Source: CAVUPF01 sp963803755 (GTDB taxonomy: Bacteria > Actinomycetota > Thermoleophilia > Solirubrobacterales > 70-9). From it: a stretch of DNA of 64,000 bases. This document shows, piece after piece, positions 46,028 through 54,806 of the stretch. A program made the position numbers and the translations under genes. Each line of letters opens with the position of its first letter. The stretch's first letter is position 1. The stretch is from positions 558,001-622,000 of the forward strand of contig CAWDNP010000007.1 in the NCBI GenBank assembly GCA_963803755.1, in the 5' to 3' direction. A model generated the notes under the pieces. That model saw only the letters and a list, made by a program, of their open reading frames with translations, had not been told where the DNA came from and made no database searches.

Positions 46028-47265
46028 GCGCGCAGCTCGCAGGCATGCGTCGAGCGAAGTGTGCAGACGGTGTGATGGGCTTCGCCGAGGTCAGGGCGCT
46101 TGAGGACCGCTTCCTGATGCGGACCTACCGGCGCTCGCCGGTCGAGTTCGTCCGCGGCGAGGGGGCCCTGCTCTGGGACTCCGAGGGCAGGGAGTACCTC
46201 GACTTCATGACCGGGATCTCGGTCTGCTCGGCGGGTCACTGCCATCCCGCCGTGGTCGAGGCGGTGCGCGAGCAGGCGGAGCGGCTGATCCACGTCTCCA
46301 ACCTCTTCTACACCGAGCCGATGGCGCGCCTGGCCGAGCGCCTGGCCGAGTCGAGCCTCGGCGGCCGCGTCTTCTTCGCCAACTCCGGCACGGAGGCGAA
46401 CGAGTGCGCGATCAAGGTCGCCCGCAAGCACGCCCACCATCGCGGCATAGCCGAGCCGGAGATCGTCAGCTTCGAGGGTGACTTCCACGGGCGCACCTAC
46501 GGGGCGCTGGCGGCAACACCGGGTTTGGCCCGCAACGAGGCGCTCGGCCCGATGCTGCCTGGCTTTCGCTCGGTGCCGCTGAACGACGCCTCGGCGCTGC
46601 GCGAGGCGGTGGGGGAGAGGACAGCGGCGGTGATGATCGAGCCGATCCAGGGCGAGGCGGGGGTCTATCCGGTCAGCGACGAGGCGCTGCTCGCCGCCCG
46701 CCAGGCCTGCGAGGAGACGGGGGCGCTGCTGATCCTCGACGAGATCCAGACCGGGGTGGGGAGGACCGGCTCGCTGTGGGCCTACCAGCAGACCCCGATC
46801 CGCCCTGACCTGCTGACCACTGCGAAGGCGCTCGGCGGCGGTCTGCCGATCGGCGCCTGTGTGACCGGGCCCGAGGCGGGCGAGGTGCTGGAGCCCGGCG
46901 ATCACGGCTCGACCTTCGCCGGGGGCCCGGTGGTCGCGGCGGCGGCCCTAGCGGTCCTCGACGTCCTCGACGATCCGGCCCTGCTGCGCCGGGTGCGCGA
47001 GCTCGGAAGGACCCTGAGCGACTGCCTGCTCGATCTCGATGGGGTGCGTGAGGTGCGGGGCCGGGGCCTGATGGTGGGCGTCGGTCTCATGGACGGGATG
47101 GATGCTCACGCGGTAGGCGCCGACCTCCTGCGGCGCGGCCTCGTCGTCAACGTGCCGGCCCCTGACAGCCTGCGGCTGCTGCCGCCGCTGACCCTGGATT
47201 CATCCCAGGTGTCCGCCGCGATTGCCCTAATCGGCGAATCGCTCTTAAGCTGTGCGGTGTCGTGA
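46024..47265 (+). CDS. argD: acetylornithine aminotransferase
   Basis: TTG 46024 overlaps the argB stop and gives 413 residues; ATG 46075 (MGFAEVRALEDRFLMRTY) would fit the family start as well. PLP-enzyme features: GISVCSAGHCHPAVVEAV, FANSGTEANECAIKVARK, LILDEIQTGVGRTG and the Schiff-base Lys in TTAKALGGGLPIGA. It converts N-acetylglutamate semialdehyde to N-acetylornithine. It ends overlapping the next small gene by four bases. Confidence 0.93.
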   Translation: MSAQLAGMRRAKCADGVMGFAEVRALEDRFLMRTYRRSPVEFVRGEGALLWDSEGREYLDFMTGISVCSAGHCHPAVVEAVREQAERLIHVSNLFYTEPMARLAERLAESSLGGRVFFANSGTEANECAIKVARKHAHHRGIAEPEIVSFEGDFHGRTYGALAATPGLARNEALGPMLPGFRSVPLNDASALREAVGERTAAVMIEPIQGEAGVYPVSDEALLAARQACEETGALLILDEIQTGVGRTGSLWAYQQTPIRPDLLTTAKALGGGLPIGACVTGPEAGEVLEPGDHGSTFAGGPVVAAAALAVLDVLDDPALLRRVRELGRTLSDCLLDLDGVREVRGRGLMVGVGLMDGMDAHAVGADLLRRGLVVNVPAPDSLRLLPPLTLDSSQVSAAIALIGESLLSCAVS

Positions 47266-47720
47266 GCCCCAAAGAGCTTCCATCCACACCCCGTCCGCTC
47301 GCCACCAGCACGGCCGAGCGGATCGCGGTGATCGTCGAGGCGGCCGAGAGGGCCGCCTCTAGCGTCATCGATGATGCCGAGGAGCAGGCGCGCCGCTACC
47401 TCGACGAGGCCCGCGCGGAGGCCGACAGGATCGTCGCCGAGCGCCTGCGCGCCGTAGCCGACGAACTCGACCCTTCGGCTGCCGCCAAGGACCGCCCGCC
47501 GCCGCACCTGAGGCCGGTCGAATCCCCCTCGCCCGGCGAGGAGGCCTCCTCTGCTGCGGCGCGGCGCTCCCACAACGGCTCTGCCGGCGCCCGCCTGCTG
47601 GCCACCCAGATGGCGGTCTCCGGCAGTAGCCGGGAGGAGATCGAGGCACGACTACGAAGTGGATTCGAGATCGAGGACGCCAGCGGGATCCTCGACGCGA
47701 TACTCGGACCGGAGGAGTAA
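47262..47720 (+). CDS. DivIVA-like coiled-coil protein of unknown function
   Basis: GTG 47262 gives 152 residues. Residues 20-70 form a charged coiled coil (IAVIVEAAERAASSVIDDAE and ARRYLDEARAEADRIVAERL), like the DivIVA/Wag31-type helices of actinobacteria but without their N-terminal membrane-binding motif. A Pro/Ser-rich linker follows. Residues 110-150 (ARLLATQMAVSGSSREEIEA) look like a small helical domain ending in ILDAILGPEE. It overlaps argD and abuts the next gene, so it is expressed with the arginine genes, though nothing suggests an enzymatic role in the pathway. Confidence 0.65.
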   Translation: MSPKELPSTPRPLATSTAERIAVIVEAAERAASSVIDDAEEQARRYLDEARAEADRIVAERLRAVADELDPSAAAKDRPPPHLRPVESPSPGEEASSAAARRSHNGSAGARLLATQMAVSGSSREEIEARLRSGFEIEDASGILDAILGPEE

Positions 47721-48077
47721 GTGCACGAGGACCCGACACGAATGATGGGACCCGAAGGACGGGGCCCCGACGGCGGGCGACCGCGCGGGAACATCCACTT
47801 GCTGATCGCCTGCCTGATCGCGGTGATCATCGGCCTGGTCGTCGCGATCGTCGTCATCGCCAACAACAACAACAGCTCCTCTTCGACCGCCTCGACGGCG
47901 TCCCCGCTGACCTCCTCGCCGACCACGACCGGATCGACCACGGGCTCGACCACCGGATCGACTACGAACACGACCCCGCCGACCACGACCGGTAGCACCT
48001 CCACCACGACGACTAGCCCGACGACGCCGACGACCACCTCGGGCGGCAACGGCAGCGGCGGCGTTTCGCCACCGTAG
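47721..48077 (+). CDS. single-pass membrane protein with a Thr/Ser/Gly-rich external tail
   Basis: GTG 47721 starts directly after the previous stop. The 118 residues comprise a short Gly/Pro/Arg-rich cytoplasmic part (about 1-28), one helix (HLLIACLIAVIIGLVVAIVV) and a low-complexity tail of Thr, Ser, Gly and Asn (TGSTTGSTTGSTTNTTPPTT). Such tails in actinobacteria are often O-mannosylated or span the wall. The repeats make the DNA repetitive at about 47930-48050. Function unknown; it and the coiled-coil gene separate argD from argG. Confidence 0.65.
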   Translation: MHEDPTRMMGPEGRGPDGGRPRGNIHLLIACLIAVIIGLVVAIVVIANNNNSSSSTASTASPLTSSPTTTGSTTGSTTGSTTNTTPPTTTGSTSTTTTSPTTPTTTSGGNGSGGVSPP

Positions 48078-48136
48078 GCGCCGCTGACGCTCGGCTTCCT
48101 GCGGCGGCCTCGCCGCTCGTGCCAGACTTCGCGCCC

Positions 48137-49417
48137 GTGAGCGCCGAGCCAAATCCGCAGGCAATTCGCACCGCCGGGTATGAGGCCGACCCTGCCGAGG
48201 TCGATCGGGTACTGCTGCTTTACTCCGGCGGACTCGATACCAGCGTCATGCTGAAGTGGATCCAGGATTCCTATGAGGCCGAGGTCGTCTGCCTAACGGT
48301 CAACCTTGGCCAGCCGGGCGAGGACTACGGGGTGATCGAGGACAAGGCCACGCAACTCGGCGCGATTGAGTGCCACGTCGTCGACGCCCGCGAGCAGTTC
48401 GCAGAGGAGTTCCTCGTCCCCGCGATCAAAGCGAACGCGCTCTACGGCGGCGGCTACCCGCTCTTCACCGCACTGGGGAGGCCGTTGATCGCACAGCTCG
48501 CCGTCGAATACGCGCGTCGCAGCGGCTGCGACACGATCGCCCATGGCTGCACTGGCAAGGGCAACGACCAGGTCCGGATCGAGGCGACGGTGGCCACCCT
48601 GGCACCCGAGCTGAAGACGATCGCCCCCGTGCGCTCCTGGCAGATGGGGCGGGAGGAGGAGATCGCCTATGCCCGCGAGCATGGGATCCCGGTCAAGGGC
48701 GGCACTGAGTCCGCTCCCTACTCGATCGACGACAACCTCTGGGGGCGCTCCTCCGAGGGCCGTTGGATCGAGGACCTCGGCCACGCGCCCGAGGACGATG
48801 TCTTCGGGCTCGTCACTCGCCCGGAGGAGGCGCCTGATGAGCCCGAGCTCGTCACGGTTGGCTTTGAGGTCGGTGTCCCGGTGACCCTGAACGGTGAGCG
48901 GCTCGGGCTGGTCGAGCTGCTCGAACGCGCGGCGGAGGTCGGTTGCCGCCATGGGGTTGGCATCGTCGATCACATCGAGGATCGGATCGTCGGACTCAAG
49001 GTACGCGACATCTATGAGGCGCCGGCGGCGGCGATCGTCCTCACGGCCCACCAGGAGCTGGAGAAGCTTGTGAGCACGATCCACCAGAACCAGTTCAAGG
49101 CGGCGCTCGATCAGAAGTGGGGCTACCTCGTCTACGCGGGGCTCTGGTGGGAGCCGCTGCGCTCCGACCTTGACGCTTACATGGATGCGGCCAATGCCCA
49201 GGCGACGGGGGAGATCGGGCTGAAGCTCTTCAAGGGGAGCGTGCGGGTCATCACGCGCTCCTCGCCCAACGCGATCTATGACGCAAGCCTCGCCTCCTTC
49301 GCCGATTCGGGCGGGCTCTTCTCACAGGCCGCTTCACCCGGCTTCATCGAGCTGTGGTCGTTGCAGTCGCGGATGGCGCATAGGATCAGACAGAGTGGGG
49401 AGGAGGAGAAGGGCTGA
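48137..49417 (+). CDS. argG: argininosuccinate synthase
   Basis: GTG 48137 is preferred over GTG 48119; it gives 426 residues. The PP-loop is RVLLLYSGGLDTSVMLKW. GYPLFTALGRPLIAQLAVEYA, IAHGCTGKGNDQVRIEA and VKGGTESAPYSIDDNLWGRS are family signatures. It ligates citrulline and aspartate using ATP. The length is slightly above the usual 400 and the sequence type resembles the longer subgroup. argF, argH and argR are not in the window. Its stop overlaps the start of the next small gene (TGATG). Confidence 0.95.
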   Translation: MSAEPNPQAIRTAGYEADPAEVDRVLLLYSGGLDTSVMLKWIQDSYEAEVVCLTVNLGQPGEDYGVIEDKATQLGAIECHVVDAREQFAEEFLVPAIKANALYGGGYPLFTALGRPLIAQLAVEYARRSGCDTIAHGCTGKGNDQVRIEATVATLAPELKTIAPVRSWQMGREEEIAYAREHGIPVKGGTESAPYSIDDNLWGRSSEGRWIEDLGHAPEDDVFGLVTRPEEAPDEPELVTVGFEVGVPVTLNGERLGLVELLERAAEVGCRHGVGIVDHIEDRIVGLKVRDIYEAPAAAIVLTAHQELEKLVSTIHQNQFKAALDQKWGYLVYAGLWWEPLRSDLDAYMDAANAQATGEIGLKLFKGSVRVITRSSPNAIYDASLASFADSGGLFSQAASPGFIELWSLQSRMAHRIRQSGEEEKG

Positions 49418-49569
49418 TGTCCGACACGCTCGGGAAGGCCGCGATCCGCTTCGCGTGGGCATACATCCGGCACCGCTACCGCCGCGAGATCCGCATCGGC
49501 GCTGGCATCGCGGCGGTCGCGATCGCGGCTGGCGTCTACCTGGCCAGCCGCAACGTGCCCGAGGGCTGA
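49417..49569 (+). CDS. 50-residue membrane protein coupled to argG
   Basis: ATG 49417 overlaps the argG stop as TGATG and is preceded by GGAGGAGAAGGG, a very strong ribosome site. The product starts MSDTLGKAAIRFAWAYIRHR, has a basic stretch and one helix (IGAGIAAVAIAAGVYLASRN), and ends PEG. The coupling and ribosome site make expression likely. I recognise no family; similar one-helix proteins of unknown role are common. Confidence 0.65.
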   Translation: MSDTLGKAAIRFAWAYIRHRYRREIRIGAGIAAVAIAAGVYLASRNVPEG

Positions 49570-49578
49570 GCCCACGGG

Positions 49579-49600
49579 ATCCGCAAGTTTCCTTGCGGAT
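49579..49600 (+). other. perfect 9-bp hairpin between the argG operon and the wall protein gene
   Basis: ATCCGCAAG (49579-49587), loop TTTC, CTTGCGGAT (49592-49600). It begins 10 bases after the small gene's stop and lies 53 bases before the next start. There is no T tract, so it may be a weak terminator of the arg operon or a leader element of the following gene. Confidence 0.4.
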
Positions 49601-49653
49601 TATGGACAACTTGTGAGCATTCGCTAACAGAGTTCGCTAGTCTCGCGCGCTTC

Positions 49654-50694
49654 ATGCTGCGGAGCACTGCGACAGAGACAGGGTCCTTGCGACGGTTGGC
49701 GGCGCTCGCGTGCGTAGCCGCCGCCTGCGCGTTGCTGCCCGCCGCCCCCGCCGGCGCCGCCGGTGTCGGCACGCTCCAGGTCAAGGTCGAAGCGGCTCGC
49801 AGCCAGGCCGGCGCGCTCGCCGCCGACCTTCAGGCCAAGCAGGGCCAGCTCGCCGCCGCTCAACAGCAGGCCGCCGCCGCGAGCGCCCGCGAGCAGCAGC
49901 TCAGCGGCCTGCTGGTGAGCGGGCAGCGGCGGGCGGCGGAGCTGGCCGGAAAGGTGAGGCTCTCCCAGCGACGACTCGCGGTCGAGGAGGGCCGCCTGCA
50001 CCGTGCCCGCCACGATCTCGCGCAGCACTTGGTCGCGATTTATGAGAGCGGCTCCCCAAGTACCGCCGGCGTCGTGCTCGGCGCCGCCGACTTCAACGAA
50101 CTCGTGACCCAAACCGAATACCTGCGGGAGATCGAGAGCTCCGACAGCGCCCTCGCCGAACGGGTCGAGCAGGTGCGGAACACGGTGCGCCAGGAGCTGG
50201 TGCAGGTTTCGGCGTTGAAGGCGCGGGTCGACGCCTACGACGCGCGCCTCGCCGCCGCTCGCTCGCAGATCTCCGCCGTGCGTCAGAGCGCCGAGGCCTC
50301 GGCCTCTCACCTGCAATCGATCGCAGCCGCCCGCGCGGCGTCCCTGGCGAGCCTGAAATCGAACATCGGCAACTGGGTTGGCGAGATCGAGGCGGCGAAG
50401 GCGGCGGCGGCCGAACAGACCAGCCCAGCGTCCGCCGAGTCCACGGTCGGGCGCTGGCTCGGCGGCCCCTACTCGATCCCCTCCTACATCGTGATGTGCG
50501 AGTCCGGTGGCAACTACGGTGCCGTCAACCCTTCCAGCGGCGCCGGTGGCGCCTACCAGATCCTGCCCTCGACCTGGCACCTCTACGGCGGCAAGGGCAG
50601 CCCGCAGGACGCGCCAAAATCCGAACAGGACTCGATTGCCGCCAAGGTTTGGGCCGCCTCCGGCCCCGGCGCCTGGGTTTGTGGCGGCGGCTGA
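49654..50694 (+). CDS. secreted coiled-coil protein with Rpf-like transglycosylase domain
   Basis: A 346-residue secreted protein from ATG 49654. The signal peptide (LRRLAALACVAAACALLPAA, cleavage near AGA-AG) is followed by a long coiled coil at residues 40-240, like the N-terminal part of PcsB/CwlO-type wall proteins (LAAAQQQAAAASAREQQ; LHRARHDLAQHLVAIYESG). The last 80 residues form a lysozyme-like Rpf/transglycosylase domain: IPSYIVMCESGGNYGAVNPS with the catalytic Glu, AGGAYQILPSTWHLYGG, and a C-terminal AWVCGGG pairing Cys. It should cleave or remodel peptidoglycan, perhaps in division or resuscitation. Confidence 0.82.
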   Translation: MLRSTATETGSLRRLAALACVAAACALLPAAPAGAAGVGTLQVKVEAARSQAGALAADLQAKQGQLAAAQQQAAAASAREQQLSGLLVSGQRRAAELAGKVRLSQRRLAVEEGRLHRARHDLAQHLVAIYESGSPSTAGVVLGAADFNELVTQTEYLREIESSDSALAERVEQVRNTVRQELVQVSALKARVDAYDARLAAARSQISAVRQSAEASASHLQSIAAARAASLASLKSNIGNWVGEIEAAKAAAAEQTSPASAESTVGRWLGGPYSIPSYIVMCESGGNYGAVNPSSGAGGAYQILPSTWHLYGGKGSPQDAPKSEQDSIAAKVWAASGPGAWVCGGG

Positions 50695-50790
50695 GCCGTC
50701 TTCTCGCGGGATACGCACGGAGATAGCGCGAAAGGCGCACCGGCGCCGGCCGGTGCCATCTGCCGCGCTTGGCATGATCGCGCGCAGACC

Positions 50791-53700
50791 GTGAGCGCCC
50801 CCTCCGCCGTCCACTTGCACGCCCACAGCGAGTACTCGCTGCTCGACGGCGCCTGCAAAATCGAGGCGATGGCGGCGCGGGCGGCGGAGCTGGGCCAGCC
50901 GGCCCTTGGCCTCACCGACCATGGGGTGATGAACGGGGCGGTGGACCTCTACAAGGCCTGTCACAAGCACGGGATCAAGCCGATCGTCGGTCTCGAGGCC
51001 TACCTCGTCGACGATCGCCACGCGATCAAGGAGCAGGCCCGCTACGAGCGCAACCACCTCACCTTGCTGGCGGAGAGCGACACCGGCTTCGCCAACTTGG
51101 TCAAGCTCACCTCGGCCGGCTTCCTGGAAGGTTTCTCACGCGGCAAGGCCAACGTCGACATGGACCTGCTGGCGGCCCACGCCGAGGGGGTCATCGTCCT
51201 CACCGGCTGCCTGCAGTCGCGCTTCTGTCGCCGCCTGGTCGAGGAGCGCCACGACGATGCCCGCGCCCACCTCGACGACCTGGTCCAGGCCTTCGGCGCC
51301 GAGCAGGTCTACTTCGAGGTGCAAAAGAACGGGATCGCCGAGCAAGACAAGGCCAACGAGGGCATCGTCCGCTTCGCCCGCGAGCTGGGGCGCCCCCTGG
51401 TCGGCACCGCCGACGTCCACTACCTGCGCCGTGAGGACTTCGACAATCACGCGGCGCTGCTCTGCGTGCAGACCAAGTCGACCCTGGCGGCGCCGAAGCT
51501 CAGCTTCGACACCAACGAGTTCTTCCTCAAGAGCAACGAGGAGATGACTGAGTCCTTCGCCGAGTGGCCCGACGCGGTGCCAAGTACGCTGGAGATCGCC
51601 GAGCGCTGCGAGTTGGAGATCGAGCTTGGCGGGCTGCTACTACCTCGCTATCCGACCCCCGACGGCTCCGAGCCGGAGGCGATGCTGCGACGGCTCGCCA
51701 CCGATGGCCTGAGCGCCCGCTACGGCGACCCGGCGCCGGCCGAGGCGGTGGAGCGGCTGGAGTTCGAGTTGGCGGTGGTCGAGGAGATGGGCTTCTCCTC
51801 CTATTTCCTGATCGTCTGGGACTTCGTCCGCTTCGCCAAGGAAAACGGGATCGCGGTCGGCCCGGGGCGCGGCTCGGCGGCGGGCTCAATCGTCGCCTAC
51901 GGCCTCAACATCACCGATATCGACCCGCTCGCCAACGACCTTCTCTTCGAGCGCTTCCTCAACCCGGGCCGCAAATCGATGCCGGACATCGATATCGACT
52001 TCTCGGTCCGCGGCCGTGAGCGGATGATCCGCTACGTCGCTGAGAAGTACGGACGCGAATCGGTCGCCCAGATCATCACCTTCGGCACGATGGCGCCACG
52101 CGCAGCGACCCGCGATGCCGCCCGCGTGCTCGGCTTTGACTACGGCACAGGCGATCGCCTCGCGAAGCAGATCCCGGAGCCAATCTCGGGCCGCAACCCA
52201 TCCTTCGAAGACTGCCTGAAGCCCGGCCAGGAGCTGCGCAAGACCTACGACTCCGAGCCAAACGCGAAGCGGATCATCGACGTCGCTCAGGGTCTCGAGG
52301 GAATCATCCGCAACAACTCGATCCACGCCGCCGCGGTGGTCATCGCCGATCGGCCGCTACAGGAGATCGTCCCACTCCAGCTCGCCGAGGATCGCAGCTC
52401 TCCTGCGGCTGGCGCCAACGGGAACGGAGCCGGGTCGGGCAAGGCAGAGCGCCAGTACAAGATCGTCACCCAGTACTCGATGGGGCCGATCGAGGAGATG
52501 GGGCTGCTGAAGATGGACTTCCTCGGCCTCCGCAACCTCGATGTGATCGAGGATGCGATCGAGATCATCCAGCGCTCGCGCGAAGAGACGATCGACATGG
52601 AGACGATCCCGATCGATGACGCCAAGACCTACGAGATGCTCGCCGGGGGAGATTCGACCGGGGTTTTCCAGTTCGAGTCCGAGGGGATGCGCGAGGCACT
52701 GCGCAAGGTCGGTCCGACCGAGTTCGCCGACCTGGTCGCGCTCGGCGCTCTGTACAGGCCCGGCGCGATGGCCTACATCCCCGCCTATGCAATGGGCAAG
52801 CGCGACCCCTCGACGGTCCGCTACCCCGACGAGCGGCTGCGGGCGATCACCGAAGAGACCCACGGCTGCGTTATCTACCAGGAGCAGTTGATGGAGATCT
52901 CGCGCTCCATGGCCGGGTTTTCGGGTGCTCAGGCGGACGATCTACGCAAGGCGATCGGCAAGAAGAAGCGCGACATGATGGCGACGATGAAGGACAAGTT
53001 CATGGAGGGCCTGAAGGAATCCGGGACCGCTCCGAACGTCGCCAAGGACCTCTGGAAGCTCAACGAAGCGGCGGCCGATTACTCCTTCAACAAGTCCCAC
53101 GCCGCCTGCTACGCGCTGATCTCCTACCGAACCGCATACCTCAAGGCCAACTATCCGGCCGAGTACATGGCAGCGGTGATCTCCTCGGTGATGAGCACCA
53201 AAGACAAGGTGCCGTTCTTCGTCAACCGCTGCGCGGAGATGGGGATCGAGGTGCTGCCGCCCGATGTCAACTCCTCTGACCACAGCTTCGTCGTCAACGA
53301 GAAGGCGATTCGCTTCGGACTCGACGCCGTCAAGAACGTCGGTCACTCGGCTGTCGAGGCGATCCTGCGGGCGCACGAAGACGGCGAGATCGGCTCGATC
53401 TGGGATTTCTGCGAGCGGGTCGATTCGCGCGCCGTCAACAAACGGGCGATTGAATGCCTGATCAAGTGCGGCGCCCTCGACTCCACCGGGGCCACCCGCA
53501 GGGGCATGCTGGAGGCGCTGCCGGCGGCCCAGTCGGCGGGCCAAAAGGCACAGGAGGACGCTCAGATGGGTCAGGGCTCGATCTTTGACTTCGGCGATGG
53601 CGGGGGGGGAGGGGCGGCCCAGTCCCAGGCTCACCATCGCCCGCCGATCTCCGCCGCCGAGTTCGACCGGGCCGAGCTGCTGGCGATGGAGAAGGAGACC

Positions 53701-54330
53701 CTCGGGACCTACCTCTCATCGCATCCACTTGCCGAAGTGGGAGCTGCCCTGCGGGCAAGGGTCGACTGCAGCCTGGGCGAGCTGGGCGGCAAGCCCGACG
53801 GCGCTTGGGTCACGGTCGGCGGGATCGTCGTCGACTGCAAGAAGATCCGCACCAAGAGCGGCACCCAGATGATGTTCGCCACCCTCGACGACATCGAGGG
53901 CCAGGTTGAGATGCTTGTCTTCAAGGCCGACCAGGCGGAGAGTGCCGCGGTGATCACCCCCGACGCGATCGTCGTGGTCCGCGGCCGGCTCGACCACAAA
54001 GACCGCGGGGAGACCAAGCTCGTCGTGCAGGAGGCGGAGCGCTTTGAGCCGGGCAGTGATGAGATCACCCGCGCCAGCCGGATGGCAAGCGCTTCGTCGG
54101 AGCCGCTGAAGCTGACGATCGACGCCGCCCAGCTCAGCTCCGGCCTCGTCGAGGAGCTCAAGGCCGTCTTCGAGCACCACAAGGGCGAAGCTGCCGTGCA
54201 TCTCGCGATCCGGACCAGCGCGGGGAAGTCGAAAGAGATAAAGCTCGGCAACGGCTACCGGGTCAACCCCTCCAGCGGCCTGCGGGCGGAGCTGGACACC
54301 ATCCTCGGCTCCGAGGCGATAGCGGCCTGA
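50791..54330 (+). CDS. dnaE: DNA polymerase III alpha subunit
   Basis: GTG 50791 gives 1179 residues, typical of DnaE1. PHP domain: VHLHAHSEYSLLDGACKIEA and GLTDHGVMNGAVDLYKA, with most metal-binding His/Asp kept, so proofreading by PHP is possible. Palm: GPGRGSAAGSIVAYGL and PDIDIDFSVRGRE with catalytic Asp. Fingers: SFNKSHAACYALISYRTAYL. A clamp-binding motif QGSIFDF lies at residues 928-934. OB fold: WVTVGGIVVDCKKIRTKSG. It is the replicative polymerase. The Q-rich linker before QGSIFDF and a Gly run after it are family-typical. Frame intact over 3.5 kb. Confidence 0.96.
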   Translation: MSAPSAVHLHAHSEYSLLDGACKIEAMAARAAELGQPALGLTDHGVMNGAVDLYKACHKHGIKPIVGLEAYLVDDRHAIKEQARYERNHLTLLAESDTGFANLVKLTSAGFLEGFSRGKANVDMDLLAAHAEGVIVLTGCLQSRFCRRLVEERHDDARAHLDDLVQAFGAEQVYFEVQKNGIAEQDKANEGIVRFARELGRPLVGTADVHYLRREDFDNHAALLCVQTKSTLAAPKLSFDTNEFFLKSNEEMTESFAEWPDAVPSTLEIAERCELEIELGGLLLPRYPTPDGSEPEAMLRRLATDGLSARYGDPAPAEAVERLEFELAVVEEMGFSSYFLIVWDFVRFAKENGIAVGPGRGSAAGSIVAYGLNITDIDPLANDLLFERFLNPGRKSMPDIDIDFSVRGRERMIRYVAEKYGRESVAQIITFGTMAPRAATRDAARVLGFDYGTGDRLAKQIPEPISGRNPSFEDCLKPGQELRKTYDSEPNAKRIIDVAQGLEGIIRNNSIHAAAVVIADRPLQEIVPLQLAEDRSSPAAGANGNGAGSGKAERQYKIVTQYSMGPIEEMGLLKMDFLGLRNLDVIEDAIEIIQRSREETIDMETIPIDDAKTYEMLAGGDSTGVFQFESEGMREALRKVGPTEFADLVALGALYRPGAMAYIPAYAMGKRDPSTVRYPDERLRAITEETHGCVIYQEQLMEISRSMAGFSGAQADDLRKAIGKKKRDMMATMKDKFMEGLKESGTAPNVAKDLWKLNEAAADYSFNKSHAACYALISYRTAYLKANYPAEYMAAVISSVMSTKDKVPFFVNRCAEMGIEVLPPDVNSSDHSFVVNEKAIRFGLDAVKNVGHSAVEAILRAHEDGEIGSIWDFCERVDSRAVNKRAIECLIKCGALDSTGATRRGMLEALPAAQSAGQKAQEDAQMGQGSIFDFGDGGGGGAAQSQAHHRPPISAAEFDRAELLAMEKETLGTYLSSHPLAEVGAALRARVDCSLGELGGKPDGAWVTVGGIVVDCKKIRTKSGTQMMFATLDDIEGQVEMLVFKADQAESAAVITPDAIVVVRGRLDHKDRGETKLVVQEAERFEPGSDEITRASRMASASSEPLKLTIDAAQLSSGLVEELKAVFEHHKGEAAVHLAIRTSAGKSKEIKLGNGYRVNPSSGLRAELDTILGSEAIAA

Positions 54331-54371
54331 CCCCTCGCCTCCGCCACTCCCTGCGCCTACACTGAACTCAA

Positions 54372-54761
54372 ATGGCCACGCGCCAGCGAGAGGAGCAGGC
54401 TTCCCGGGCCGGCGAGTGCCGGCAGTGCCGCTCGTTCTGCGACAAGCTGATCGAGCCCCGCGGCTGCGTCGAGATGCACTGCCGCTTCCTCTACAGCTAC
54501 GTCGACATGCTGAGCGGCAACCAGTACGTGGGCTGCATGCAGGAGGTCTTCGGCGCCGATGTCGAGTTGAACGCCGTGCTTCAGCCGGGCGGCTTCGGCG
54601 GGGTGAAGATGACCGGCGAGCCGCTGCCCCATTGCCAGTTCTCCGTCGAGCGGGCCTACGAGGGGGACGGCCCCGCCTACGGTTGCATCAACCCTCGCTT
54701 CTTCGACTGCACCGACGAGGGCTCTGAGGGCCTGCGGGCGTTCGATCTGCGCGACGTCTGA
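54372..54761 (+). CDS. Cys-rich conserved-looking protein of unknown function
   Basis: ATG 54372 gives 129 residues with nine Cys: CRQCRSFCDKL, RGCVEMHCRFLYSY, YVGCMQEVFGA, LPHCQFSVERA, YGCINPRFFDC. The spacing suggests one or two zinc or iron-sulfur sites. TACACT at 54358-54363 could be a -10 box eight bases before ATG, which would make the mRNA leaderless. It is followed by an acyl-CoA dehydrogenase with its own promoter. I do not recognise the family. Confidence 0.65.
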   Translation: MATRQREEQASRAGECRQCRSFCDKLIEPRGCVEMHCRFLYSYVDMLSGNQYVGCMQEVFGADVELNAVLQPGGFGGVKMTGEPLPHCQFSVERAYEGDGPAYGCINPRFFDCTDEGSEGLRAFDLRDV

Positions 54762-54771
54762 CGCGCCTGCC

Positions 54772-54799
54772 TTAACAACGACATCGTTTCGTGTAGTAT
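54772..54799 (+). promoter_or_regulatory. predicted promoter of the acyl-CoA dehydrogenase, leaderless
   Basis: TTAACA (54772-54777), 16-base spacer, TAGTAT (54794-54799). A start point six to eight bases later falls on or just before ATG 54807, and no ribosome site is present, so the transcript is probably leaderless. The spacer has an ACGACATCGT-like near-palindrome that could be an operator. Confidence 0.5.
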
Positions 54800-54806
54800 T
54801 GTCGCC

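Noticed and set aside
47930..48050. Repetitive ACC/GGC triplets resembling a repeat array
   Set aside because: They are codons of the Thr/Ser/Gly-rich tail of a membrane protein. No spacer-repeat structure is present, and I saw no CRISPR array anywhere in the window.
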